From NCBI GenBank assembly GCA_021199405.1, contig JAJQID010000128.1, positions 1 through 12,692 of the forward strand: DNA of 12,692 nucleotides. The letters run 5' to 3'. Source of the stretch: Lachnospiraceae bacterium. Its GTDB lineage: Bacteria; Bacillota; Clostridia; Lachnospirales; Lachnospiraceae. Within the stretch, counting starts at the first letter, position 1, and the number at the start of each line of letters is the position of its first letter. The translations under genes were made by a program, and so were the position numbers. Below, one piece after another: positions 1 to 7,491 of this stretch. The notes below the pieces were generated by a model that saw only the letters and a list, made by a program, of their open reading frames with translations, was not told where the DNA came from and made no database searches.

Positions 1-55
1 TTTTTCCTCCGAAATATTAAAAGTTAAATTTCTCCGCAAAATAGGCGTCCAGATC
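1..55. repeat. 55-bp direct repeat, left copy (second glyS 3' end)
   Basis: Bases 1-55 are identical to 487-541. The repeat carries, on the minus strand, the last 12 codons of glyS, the stop and the GGAGG ribosome-binding site that precedes alaS. It begins at the window edge, so its true left end is not visible. Identity ends at base 56 (g here, c at 542). Confidence 0.97.
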
Positions 56-481
56 GATCTCCTTTGTCCAGATATCGAAGGCTTCCTCATCCTCAAAATA
101 GATGGATGGATAGAGTCTCTCCGGGTCCATGCCTACCACCTGGGTCAGAAACTCCCAGCTCCAGGCGATGGCTTCATGCTTGAAGTAATCCCCAAAGGAG
201 AAATTGCCCAGCATTTCAAAAAAGGTCAGGTGACGGGCAGTCTTACCCACGTTCTCTATGTCGCCGGTGCGCACGCATTTCTGACAGGTGGTCACCCTGC
301 GCCTGGGCGGAATCTCCTGCCCGGTGAAGTAGGGCTTTAAGGGGGCCATACCGGAATTGATAATCAGAAGGGAGTTGTCATTATGTGGTACCAGGGAAAA
401 GCTTTTCATTTTGAGGTGACCCTTGCTCTCAAAAAAGTCAAGGTACATTCGCCTCAGTTCATTTACACCATAGGGTTTCAA
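17..481 (-). pseudogene. alaS: Truncated alanyl-tRNA synthetase 5' fragment fused in frame to the GlyRS C-terminal tail
   Basis: Residues 1-142 match the N-terminal catalytic part of alanyl-tRNA synthetase, which charges tRNA-Ala in the cytoplasm: the FFESKGH start, PRRRVTTCQKC and the FFEMLGNFSFGDYF block are clear. A full AlaRS is near 870 residues. Here the AlaRS match stops after WTKEI, and the last 12 residues, DLDAYFAEKFNF, are identical to the end of the GlyRS encoded at 503-1891, including the TAA stop. The start is TTG at 481 with GGAGG about ten bases upstream, 21 bp after the glyS stop. The editing and tRNA-binding parts are absent, so the product should not charge tRNA. The break coincides with a 55-bp direct repeat. 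Inference: this is a partial duplicate, and an intact alaS may lie just left of the window. An assembly join is the main alternative. Confidence 0.8.
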
Positions 482-486
482 GGTTA

Positions 487-541
487 TTTTTCCTCCGAAA
501 TATTAAAAGTTAAATTTCTCCGCAAAATAGGCGTCCAGATC
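487..541. repeat. 55-bp direct repeat, right copy (native glyS 3' end)
   Basis: This is the second copy of the repeat, offset by 486 bp from the copy at 1-55. It is continuous with the intact glyS reading frame, so it is the native copy. Together the copies define a 486-bp unit of glyS end plus alaS start. Confidence 0.97.
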
Positions 542-1891
542 CGCAATGGCTATGCGCTCCTGCTCCATGGTGTCGCGATCGCGGACAGTGACGCAGCCGT
601 CCGTCTCGGAGTCAAAGTCATAGGTGACGCAATAGGGGGTACCGATCTCGTCCTGACGGCGATAACGCTTACCAATATTGCCGCGGTCGTCGTACTCGCA
701 GTTATATTTTCTGCAAAGCTGTGTGTAAACCTTCTCTGCACCGTCAGCCAGCTTTTTGGATAAAGGCAGAACGCCCACCTTCACCGGAGCGATGGCCGGG
801 TGGAAATGGAGAATGTTGCGCACATCGCCTCCCTCCAGCTCCTCCTCATCGTATGCGGAGCAAAGGAAGGCCAGCACCACGCGGTCCGCACCCAGGGAGG
901 GCTCGATCACGTAGGGAATATATTTTTCTTTCTTTTCATCGTCAAAGTAGGTCAGATCCTGGCCGGACACCCGCTGATGGCAGCTCAGGTCATAGTCTGT
1001 CCTGTCCGCGATGCCCCACAGCTCGCCCCAGCCGAAGGGGAACAAAAACTCAATATCCGTGGTAGCCTTGGAATAGAAGCTCAGCTCCTCCTTCTCATGG
1101 TCTCTGACGCGCAGCTCCTCCTCCTTCAGGCCGAGAGATTTCAGCCAGTTGATACAGAAGCTTCTCCAGTAATCAAACCACTCCAGATCCGTATCCGGCT
1201 CGCAGAAAAATTCCAGCTCCATCTGCTCAAACTCTCTGGTGCGGAAGGTAAAGTTGCCGGGTGTGATCTCATTGCGGAAGGACTTGCCGATCTGACCAAT
1301 GCCAAAGGGAATCTTTTTGCGGCTGGTGCGCTGCACATTTTTGAAATTTACAAAAATACCCTGCGCTGTCTCCGGACGCAGATATACGGTATTCTTGGCG
1401 TCCTCCGTGACGCCCTGGAAGGTTTTGAACATCAGGTTGAACTGACGGATATCGGTAAAATTATGCTTACCGCAGCTGGGGCAGGGAATCTGGTGCTCAT
1501 CAATGTAAGCCTTCATCTTCTCATTGGACCAGCCGTCTAAGCTCTCAGACAGCTCGATTCCATTGGCTTTATTGAAATCCTCGATCAGCTGATCAGCGCG
1601 GAAGCGCTCATGGCACTCCTTGCAGTCCATCAAAGGATCAGAAAAGCCGCCCAGATGACCGCTGGCCACCCAGGTCTGGGGATTCATCAGAATTGCACAA
1701 TCCACACCCACATTGTAGGGATTTTCCTGCACAAATTTCTGCCACCAGGCTTTCTTTACGTTATTTTTCAGCTCCACGCCCAGATTGCCGTAATCCCAGG
1801 TATTGGCCAGGCCGCCATAAATATCGGAACCCGGGTAAATGAAGCCTCTGGCCGCCGCAAGGGCTTTAATCTTGTCCATTGTTTTTTCCAT
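503..1891 (-). CDS. glyS: Glycyl-tRNA synthetase, single-chain (alpha2) type
   Basis: Class II synthetase that joins glycine to tRNA-Gly in the cytoplasm. With the ATG at 1891 it has 462 residues, normal for the homodimeric type. Visible features: the N-terminal GFIYPGSDIYGG motif; two CxxC pairs near residues 90-93 and 137-140 in the insertion; RPETAQG near 172; the motif 2 stretch FRNEITPG and FTFRTREFEQMELEFF near 205-229; and EPSLGADRVVLAF (motif 3) before the anticodon-binding domain. I chose ATG 1891 because AGGAGA sits nine bases upstream. A longer frame from ATG 1909 would put that ribosome-binding site inside the gene. No T-box sequence is seen upstream, although T-boxes are common on glyS in this phylum. 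It follows the lipoprotein gene by 129 bp and precedes the alaS fragment. Confidence 0.97.
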   Translation of the reverse strand: MEKTMDKIKALAAARGFIYPGSDIYGGLANTWDYGNLGVELKNNVKKAWWQKFVQENPYNVGVDCAILMNPQTWVASGHLGGFSDPLMDCKECHERFRADQLIEDFNKANGIELSESLDGWSNEKMKAYIDEHQIPCPSCGKHNFTDIRQFNLMFKTFQGVTEDAKNTVYLRPETAQGIFVNFKNVQRTSRKKIPFGIGQIGKSFRNEITPGNFTFRTREFEQMELEFFCEPDTDLEWFDYWRSFCINWLKSLGLKEEELRVRDHEKEELSFYSKATTDIEFLFPFGWGELWGIADRTDYDLSCHQRVSGQDLTYFDDEKKEKYIPYVIEPSLGADRVVLAFLCSAYDEEELEGGDVRNILHFHPAIAPVKVGVLPLSKKLADGAEKVYTQLCRKYNCEYDDRGNIGKRYRRQDEIGTPYCVTYDFDSETDGCVTVRDRDTMEQERIAIADLDAYFAEKFNF

Positions 1892-1905
1892 AGATGCTTT
1901 TCTCC

Positions 1906-1995
1906 TCATATATAAATGTTTAAAAAGATGATATCCCGGTCTTCAAAGTCATAAGCCTGAATGCAAAGCCGTAAGGCGTAATCCTGCATAAGCAT
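1906..1995 (-). CDS. Possible 29-residue small ORF before glyS
   Basis: An open frame starting ATG CTT ATG encodes about 29 residues, reading MLMQDYALRLCIQAYDFEDR and then a hydrophobic end. It fills most of the 129 bp between the lipoprotein and glyS. Its TGA overlaps the upstream in-frame ATG of glyS at 1907-1909, an ATGA arrangement. An AGGGG lies about 16 bases before the first ATG, too far for a good ribosome-binding site. I recognise no family. It may be a leader peptide, a gene remnant or chance. Confidence 0.2.
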   Translation of the reverse strand: MLMQDYALRLCIQAYDFEDRDIIFLNIYI

Positions 1996-2020
1996 CCGTC
2001 TATGGCCTTTTCCCCTTATA

Positions 2021-2599
2021 TCATCTGTATACCACAAAATAAGGTCCTGTGCTGTCCGAAACAGGTACCACATCATAATCATCGGTCAGTTCCAGATTGG
2101 TGCTGTAATACATCACCTTTCCCGGGCAGCGGACCGCGATAATCTCATTCCAGATAAACAGAGAATAATCCGTGTGGCTCACATCCGCCAGGGTAAGCTG
2201 CGACTGGTCTTTGACAGACGTCACTGTCACCTGCAGCTTGTAGCTGTCGCTGAAGGCCGAGGCTATGGTACCCAGATAACAGGAGGTCTCCATGAATGTC
2301 TGATAATCGGCGGCAGAATCAATCTCATAGGTGAAGCTGAGTACACTGTCGGTTACTTCCGCCGAGCCGACCCGGATGCCCAGGCCGCTGTCCAGCGTTT
2401 CCTCCTCCGCCATGTCCTTCAGTTCATCCACATCATAATAGGTCTCGTCAAAATCCGCCACGATCGTGTAGTTCAGGCTTCCATCCTTTGCCAGTTCAAT
2501 CGTGTCCTGACTGACAGCCTCCTGCGAGACTGTTCCACATCCCGATGTTATCAGCACAATTGCGGCAAGAAGCGCCGCCAGAACAGGTCTGGTCTTCAT
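2021..2599 (-). CDS. Predicted lipoprotein of unknown function
   Basis: A 192-residue protein with a lipoprotein signal peptide: positive start MKTR, a hydrophobic core of about 13 residues, then the lipobox ITSGC with Cys21 as the lipidated residue. The mature part is acidic and rich in alternating polar and hydrophobic stretches (for example NYTIVADFDETYYDVDEL), consistent with a beta-rich extracytoplasmic domain held on the outer face of the membrane. I do not recognise the domain. ATG 2599 gives a standard signal peptide; an in-frame ATG at 2626 with GAGAGG upstream is an alternative that adds nine residues. It lies between recO and glyS and has its own promoter at 2661-2689, which probably also serves glyS because no terminator is visible between them. 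Confidence 0.85.
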   Translation of the reverse strand: MKTRPVLAALLAAIVLITSGCGTVSQEAVSQDTIELAKDGSLNYTIVADFDETYYDVDELKDMAEEETLDSGLGIRVGSAEVTDSVLSFTYEIDSAADYQTFMETSCYLGTIASAFSDSYKLQVTVTSVKDQSQLTLADVSHTDYSLFIWNEIIAVRCPGKVMYYSTNLELTDDYDVVPVSDSTGPYFVVYR

Positions 2600-2660
2600 A
2601 TTATGTCTCTCTTTATATCCATGCATGCTTAAGAAAACCTCTCAGTGCTTAATCTGGATT

Positions 2661-2689
2661 ATTATACAAAAAAATAATCTATTTTTCAA
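2661..2689 (-). promoter_or_regulatory. Sigma-A type promoter for the lipoprotein and probably glyS
   Basis: On the minus strand a -35 TTGAAA (2684-2689) and a perfect -10 TATAAT (2661-2666) are separated by exactly 17 bp. The -35 overlaps the recO TGA stop. Transcription would start near 2654, giving a leader of about 55 nt before the lipoprotein ATG. Confidence 0.8.
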
Positions 2690-3342
2690 CCGGAGGTTTC
2701 CAATATTTCAAGACTTTTGAATTTTTGAGGGATACATTTGGTTCGATATTCCTGCGCACAGCAGATTAATTCCTTTAAAACCTCCTCAGAAAGCCGGAAG
2801 CTGTACAGCTTCTCCACGCTGGAGGTGACAATATGGGAGATGGCATAGCCGCAGGCGCTGTCCGGCAAAACGCCCCGGATCAGCCCCGGGAACTCCCCGT
2901 TGACCGCGATGGCCTTGATCTCATACACGGCCCGCACAAGCCTTGGGTCGTAGGCCGGATGAATGAGCGCCCGCAGGGACTGATACAGAAGCTTCAGCAA
3001 TTCCCTGTCATCATTATTTTCCCTGCCGTAATAATCGGCGATCTCCAGAAAATATATGCCATAGCAGGCCTTTTCAAAATCAGAGCGCAGCTGCTCAAAG
3101 TACTGTTCAATATGTACTCCCTGAAGATTGTAGGCTTTTCTGCCCGGATAAATTTCAAACTCGCCGAAGCAGAACGGGTTGGCCGCCGCCATAAAACGGC
3201 TGCCCTGACGGCGCGCTCCTCTGACGAAGGCGGAAATCTTGCCCTTCTCCTTCGTCAGAAGCACGATGCGTTTGTCATATTCTCCCATCGGTTCTGCTTT
3301 CAGAACCATTCCCGTCACCGTGATGATATCCTGCATAGACAA
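2686..3342 (-). CDS. recO: DNA repair protein RecO
   Basis: Recombination mediator that helps load RecA on SSB-coated single strands with RecR in the RecFOR pathway. The N-terminal OB fold is clear: VTGMVLKAEPMGEYDKRIVLLTKEKGKISAFVRGARR, then the helical domain. At 218 residues it is slightly shorter than usual (about 240-250). The C-terminal part has scattered cysteines but not the paired CxxC knuckles that many RecO proteins carry. The TTG at 3342 has GAAGGA about nine bases upstream and is used here; the ATG at 3336, two codons in, is also possible. The frame overlaps the end of the yqzL-like gene by 68 bp and lies between era and glyS, the expected neighbourhood. Confidence 0.93.
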   Translation of the reverse strand: MSMQDIITVTGMVLKAEPMGEYDKRIVLLTKEKGKISAFVRGARRQGSRFMAAANPFCFGEFEIYPGRKAYNLQGVHIEQYFEQLRSDFEKACYGIYFLEIADYYGRENNDDRELLKLLYQSLRALIHPAYDPRLVRAVYEIKAIAVNGEFPGLIRGVLPDSACGYAISHIVTSSVEKLYSFRLSEEVLKELICCAQEYRTKCIPQKFKSLEILETSG

Positions 3343-3463
3343 AATTCTTGTCCTTCCCCTCAGAAACGGCGGTATTTTCTCCGGCCTTTACACCCGCATA
3401 GACCAGATAATCCTCGATTCTTCCCGTCCTTTCAAACTTCTGCCACTCTGCTGATTTTCTCAT
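3275..3463 (-). CDS. yqzL: YqzL-like small protein
   Basis: A 62-residue frame between era and recO, exactly where B. subtilis carries yqzL. Its N-terminal part, WQKFERTGRIEDYLVYAG, resembles the YqzL pattern W..F..TG.IE.YL. The ATG at 3463 is preceded by GGAGG with a nine-base gap, which argues that it is translated. The function of YqzL is not known to me. The frame is longer than the usual 45 or so residues: the last 22 or so codons run into the start of recO in another frame and look low in conservation value (rich in G, H, D, S). The overlap suggests translational coupling to recO. The gene is easily missed because of its size. Confidence 0.7.
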   Translation of the reverse strand: MRKSAEWQKFERTGRIEDYLVYAGVKAGENTAVSEGKDKNFVYAGYHHGDGNGSESRTDGRI

Positions 3464-3519
3464 AGGTAAACGCCTCCGCTGTCATTAGTATATGACGCAG
3501 AGCTGTTTCTATGCTGGTA

Positions 3520-4413
3520 TTATCTGCCTTCCTTCGGGTCGTAGCCGAAATTTTTCATCAGGATGTCGCTGTCGCGCCAGTCCTTTTTTACCTTGACCCA
3601 AAGCTTTAAATTGACCTGCATTCCTACCAGATCCTCAATTTCCGGCCGGGCGGCGGTGCCGATTTTTTTGAGCATGCTGCCTCCCTTGCCGATGATCATG
3701 CCCTTATGGGAATCCTTCTCACAGACAATCGTTGCATCGATATCCACGATTTTTTCCCTGTACTGCATACTGTCCACGCTGACGGCAACACCATGAGGTA
3801 TCTCCTCTCCCATAAGACGCAGAATCTTCTCCCGGATCAGCTCCGAGGTAATCTGTCGAATGGGCTGGTCAGTCACCGTGTCCTCGTCATAAAAATATTC
3901 TCCCTCCGGAAGGTAACTGAAGATACAGGAAAGGAGGGTGTCAATATTGGTGCCGTGTCTGGCGGACACAGGCACAATGTCGGCAAAGTCCAGCAGCTCC
4001 CGGTAGGCGTCGATCACCGCGGGAATCTCTGTCTTTTTGACCTTATCCACTTTATTAATCACCAGGATTTTCGGCGTTTTGGTCTGCTTTAGCTTTTCCA
4101 CAATGGCCATCTCCCCGGCGCCGATATGAGGCTCGGGCTCTACCAGCCAGAGGATAACGTCCACCTCCGAGAGAGTTCTCTGAGCCACGTTCACCATGTA
4201 GTCTCCCAGTTTATTTCTGGCCTTGTGAATACCGGGAGTGTCCACAAAGACGATCTGGCCCTGGTCGCAGGTGTAGACGGTCTGAATACGGTTCCTGGTG
4301 GTCTGAGGTTTTCTGGAGGTAATGGCGATCTTCTGGCCGATGATGTGGTTCATCAGAGTGGATTTGCCTACATTGGGACGGCCGATGAGGGTGGCGAAGC
4401 CGGATTTTGTCAT
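3520..4413 (-). CDS. era: GTPase Era
   Basis: Essential GTPase that binds the 3' end of 16S rRNA and helps 30S subunit maturation. It has 297 residues, the typical length. G1 is GRPNVGKST (11-19), followed by the Era switch stretch TSRKPQTTRNRI; G3 is DTPGIH, G4 is NKVDK, and G5 is VPVSARHG. The C-terminal KH RNA-binding domain carries GMIIGKGGSMLKKIG and ends normally near LKLWVKVKKDWR. AGGAGG lies five to six bases before the ATG and touches the stop codon of the M16 peptidase gene, only 12 bp away, so the two genes are co-transcribed and probably coupled. The yqzL-like gene follows 56 bp downstream. Confidence 0.98.
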   Translation of the reverse strand: MTKSGFATLIGRPNVGKSTLMNHIIGQKIAITSRKPQTTRNRIQTVYTCDQGQIVFVDTPGIHKARNKLGDYMVNVAQRTLSEVDVILWLVEPEPHIGAGEMAIVEKLKQTKTPKILVINKVDKVKKTEIPAVIDAYRELLDFADIVPVSARHGTNIDTLLSCIFSYLPEGEYFYDEDTVTDQPIRQITSELIREKILRLMGEEIPHGVAVSVDSMQYREKIVDIDATIVCEKDSHKGMIIGKGGSMLKKIGTAARPEIEDLVGMQVNLKLWVKVKKDWRDSDILMKNFGYDPKEGR

Positions 4414-4425
4414 ATAAACCTCCTA

Positions 4426-7350
4426 CTATAAATATTGTTCCGTAATTTCAAATAAATCTTTATTCTGCATAATCTTCTCGGAGTTTCCTACCACGCACAA
4501 GGCATCGTCCTCCATGAAGGCCTCCACGTAGGCGGAGAGGCTGCGGAGCCTGTCCGGGGTGCAGCTTAAGAGCTCGTCTCTTGCGCGCTGCATTTCCTCA
4601 TAGGTTCTGCCCGTCATGTAGGATGCCAGGGACATGGAACCCAGACCGGAGGGCGTCAGCGGGGTATCCAGCTCGCTGATGGCTCCAATGATATACTGAG
4701 TCATGGTGCGCTCGTCGATCTCCAGCTCTGAGATGGCTTTCGCTGCATTCTCGTACACCTCCACAGTGCGCTTCAGGTGCGGATCTCTGTAGGAGACAAA
4801 ATAGCTGTCGCCGTTTAAGCCGAAACGCAGCATACAGCCGTAGGCGCCGCCCTTGACGCGTACCTGTGTCCAGAGGTATTCATAGCTCAGCATGGTCTTA
4901 AGCACCTGCAGAGCGCCTGTATATTCCAGTCCCTTCTTTCTGAAGTTGCCTGCCTGGCAGACATACTGCACCTGGCCGGAGGTCAGAAAGCCCTCCTGTT
5001 TTTGGGAAATTGCGGGGACATATTTCCCCTTCTCCACTTTCTCAGTGTGCAGCTGCGCTGCAAAGTCTTCGATGCATGCAAAGACTTCGGCAATTCCTGT
5101 TTCTTCGGCGGTAATGTCCACCATCAGGTTTTCTTTTCGGAAAATGATTTCACAAAGCTTTTGCAGCGCCTGGGCTGTTTCCTTCAGCTCCTCCTGTTTC
5201 TTTTCCGTAAGAGAGCACAAAAACCGGTAGGCCTTTACCCCGGAAAGCTCCTCCTGCACTGCGCCCGCCTTGCTGAAATAAGAGGTTGCCCGCATCGCCG
5301 CTGCCTGAGAGCCGCCCTGGGTCATGGCGCTCTGCGCCTCGCTTCTGGTCTCCAGCAAAACCTCCTGCAAACGCTTCAAATCCGAGAAATCTGTTCCCAT
5401 GATCACTTCCCGGATCAGCTCCACCGCCGCCGGAATATTTTCATAGAGCATTTTGGCTTTCATATCCAGTGTCAGAGTCAGCTTTTCAAAGTCCTGATGA
5501 TCCTGATACAGGTTGATGGTGGGCTCCATGCTGCCGCAGACCAGGTTGATCTCATTAAACAGATCGCCGTAGCTGTGTCTGTCCGTGTCCATCATAATCA
5601 GCATGCTCTTAAGGACAGGAAGGTATGGCATCAGCTCCTGAGGAACATCCTGGGCGCTGAAAATCATACGAAGATAAGCGATTCCGTTGGTATACACCGG
5701 ATGGGTCAGTACCTTCACACCACCGCAGTCTCTCAGGTCATTTACCGGCTTCAGAGCCGTTTTTTTCAGGTCCCTGATCTGTAAAAGAGGAATGGTCGCC
5801 AGAGCTTCCTCCGTATCCTCTCTGTCCTGATACTCCCGAAGCTTTTTCTCATCCTCGATAATCTGCTGAATTTCCTCCGCCGACATGGCCGCTTTCTTTT
5901 CCGCCAGTCTTTCAGCAAAGGCCGCGTCTCTCTTCTCCGTCAGGCCCTCCTGGGGATACAGCTCCACTATGCTTCTGTGGGGATTATTCAGAAGATATTT
6001 CTCCACCAGCTTTTCAAAATAGCCCTCCCCGGCTTTCCTTTTCAGAGTTTCATAAATTTCATCCAGCTCCAGGGAGATAAAGGGAGCCTCATCACTGTAA
6101 TTCCAGGTACCCATGGCCTGCAGCCCCATGAGCAGTCCCTTTGGCCAGCGGCCGCAGTCATTTTCCTTATACTGAAATTCCTGGCAGCTGATGGCGGCCT
6201 GAAGAGTCTTGGGATCAATGCCCTCCTTTACCACCTTTTCAAGAGTATCGCGGATAATCTGCTCAAACTCCTCCACCCGCTTCTCGTCAGCGTCCCTGGC
6301 AATGATGCTGAAATAAGGCTGCAAAATCTCATTTTCCACCGTGGAATATACGTCCTTGCCGATGCCGGCATCCACCAGAGCCTGTCTGATCACCGCGCCC
6401 GGGGAAGAGCAGAGGGCGTAATCCAGAATTTCCAGAGCCGTGGCCGTCTCCTCATCCAGAGAGGTGCCGATAGACACATTGTAGGACAAATAGGCCTTCT
6501 CCTCCGTATCCTCGCCCTTCATCACCGGATAGGGCTTGCGCACATGCACCGGCTTCTCAAAGGGCTTCTGCATCCGGATGCGGGTATCCATCTCCAGATA
6601 TTCAAAATGGCTCAGGTAATGCTCATGGATGAAAAGAAGCTTCTCCCACAGGTCCATATTTCCATACAGATAAATAAAACTGTTGGAGGGGTGATACAGG
6701 GTGTGATGAAATTCCAGGAACTGCTCATAGGTCAGATCGGGAATGCACTCCGGATCGCCGCCGCTCTCCAGCCCATAGCTGGTATCCGGGTACAGGGAAT
6801 TCATGATTTCCCTGGAAAACACCTCGTCCGCGCTGGAAAAAGCTCCCTTCATCTCGTTATAAACCACACCATTGACGGTCAACGGCGCCTCAGGACTTTC
6901 CATCTCATAGTGCCAGCCCTCCTGCCGGAAAATATTTTCCTCGTGATAAATGTTGGGGAAAAAGACCGCGTCCAGGTAAATATGCATCAGATTCTGAAAA
7001 TCCTTGTCATTGCAGCTGGCCACCGGATACAGGGTGCGGTCCGGATAGGTCATGGCATTCAAAAAGGTATTGAGGGAGCCCTTGGCCAGTTCAATAAAAG
7101 GATCCTTTACCGGAAATTCCCTGGAGCCGCACAGTACACTGTGCTCCAAGATATGAGGAACACCCGTGGAATCTGTGGGCGGGGTACGAAAGCCGATATA
7201 AAAGACCTTATTATCATCCTCGTTAAACATTGCCGCGATCCGGGCGCCGGTCTGTTTATGGCGCAGACGATACACGGTAGAATGGAGGTCCTTACTCTCC
7301 CGTTCCTCCTCCAGAGTATAATACTGTAAAGCCTGTTCTTTTTCTGTCAT
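4426..7350 (-). CDS. M16C family zinc metallopeptidase, presequence protease-like
   Basis: A 974-residue insulinase-family peptidase of the single-chain PreP/Cym1 type, which degrades peptides inside a closed chamber. The inverted zinc motif HxxEH is H66-I-L-E69-H70, and the third ligand is Glu166 in NEMKG. The conserved SxxNTFLNAMTYPDRTLYP stretch follows the zinc motif. A middle region rich in K and E (near 480-530) fits the M16C-associated linker. The C-terminal half keeps the R-V-K-GGAYG substrate-binding block, so the enzyme looks complete and active. There is no signal peptide, so it should be cytoplasmic. AGAGG precedes the ATG. Transcription may begin at the promoter near 7492-7520 through a hairpin-rich leader. 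It lies 12 bp before era. Confidence 0.95.
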   Translation of the reverse strand: MTEKEQALQYYTLEEERESKDLHSTVYRLRHKQTGARIAAMFNEDDNKVFYIGFRTPPTDSTGVPHILEHSVLCGSREFPVKDPFIELAKGSLNTFLNAMTYPDRTLYPVASCNDKDFQNLMHIYLDAVFFPNIYHEENIFRQEGWHYEMESPEAPLTVNGVVYNEMKGAFSSADEVFSREIMNSLYPDTSYGLESGGDPECIPDLTYEQFLEFHHTLYHPSNSFIYLYGNMDLWEKLLFIHEHYLSHFEYLEMDTRIRMQKPFEKPVHVRKPYPVMKGEDTEEKAYLSYNVSIGTSLDEETATALEILDYALCSSPGAVIRQALVDAGIGKDVYSTVENEILQPYFSIIARDADEKRVEEFEQIIRDTLEKVVKEGIDPKTLQAAISCQEFQYKENDCGRWPKGLLMGLQAMGTWNYSDEAPFISLELDEIYETLKRKAGEGYFEKLVEKYLLNNPHRSIVELYPQEGLTEKRDAAFAERLAEKKAAMSAEEIQQIIEDEKKLREYQDREDTEEALATIPLLQIRDLKKTALKPVNDLRDCGGVKVLTHPVYTNGIAYLRMIFSAQDVPQELMPYLPVLKSMLIMMDTDRHSYGDLFNEINLVCGSMEPTINLYQDHQDFEKLTLTLDMKAKMLYENIPAAVELIREVIMGTDFSDLKRLQEVLLETRSEAQSAMTQGGSQAAAMRATSYFSKAGAVQEELSGVKAYRFLCSLTEKKQEELKETAQALQKLCEIIFRKENLMVDITAEETGIAEVFACIEDFAAQLHTEKVEKGKYVPAISQKQEGFLTSGQVQYVCQAGNFRKKGLEYTGALQVLKTMLSYEYLWTQVRVKGGAYGCMLRFGLNGDSYFVSYRDPHLKRTVEVYENAAKAISELEIDERTMTQYIIGAISELDTPLTPSGLGSMSLASYMTGRTYEEMQRARDELLSCTPDRLRSLSAYVEAFMEDDALCVVGNSEKIMQNKDLFEITEQYL

Positions 7351-7395
7351 TTTCTTACCTCTTGATTTTTATTTTTATGGAAATATTTACTTAAA

Positions 7396-7428
7396 CTATA
7401 AAAGGACCCGAAGAGTTACTCCAGGCCC
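7396..7428 (-). terminator. Hairpin followed by a U run: terminator or attenuator
   Basis: On the minus strand, GGGCCU (7423-7428) pairs with GGGUCC (7404-7409). An inner GGAG/CUCU stem and a UAA loop continue it, with a two-base bulge, and UUUUAUAG follows. It lies 46 bp before the M16 start. It could end the upstream operon, or act as an attenuator if the promoter at 7492-7520 is used. Confidence 0.45.
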
Positions 7429-7462
7429 AGTGTAAAAGGGGAATTTTACCAAAAATCAAATT

Positions 7463-7484
7463 GCGGAAGCCATTTTCCTTCCAC
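7463..7484 (-). other. Hairpin at the 5' end of the M16 leader
   Basis: On the minus strand GUGGAAG (7478-7484) pairs with CUUCCGC (7463-7469) through seven base pairs, one of them G-U, around an eight-base loop. A U-rich stretch (AAUUUGAUUUUU) follows. It starts at about the predicted transcription start, so it may protect the 5' end or take part in attenuation. Confidence 0.35.
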
Positions 7485-7491
7485 AACCGGG

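Noticed and set aside
1892..2020. T-box leader before glyS
   Set aside because: No TGGNACCGCG-type sequence or long leader is present, and the gap is mostly open frame.
5977..7329. 450-codon open frame on the plus strand opposite the M16 gene
   Set aside because: It is the antisense shadow of a clear metallopeptidase. It has biased, repetitive hydrophobic and His content and no family match.
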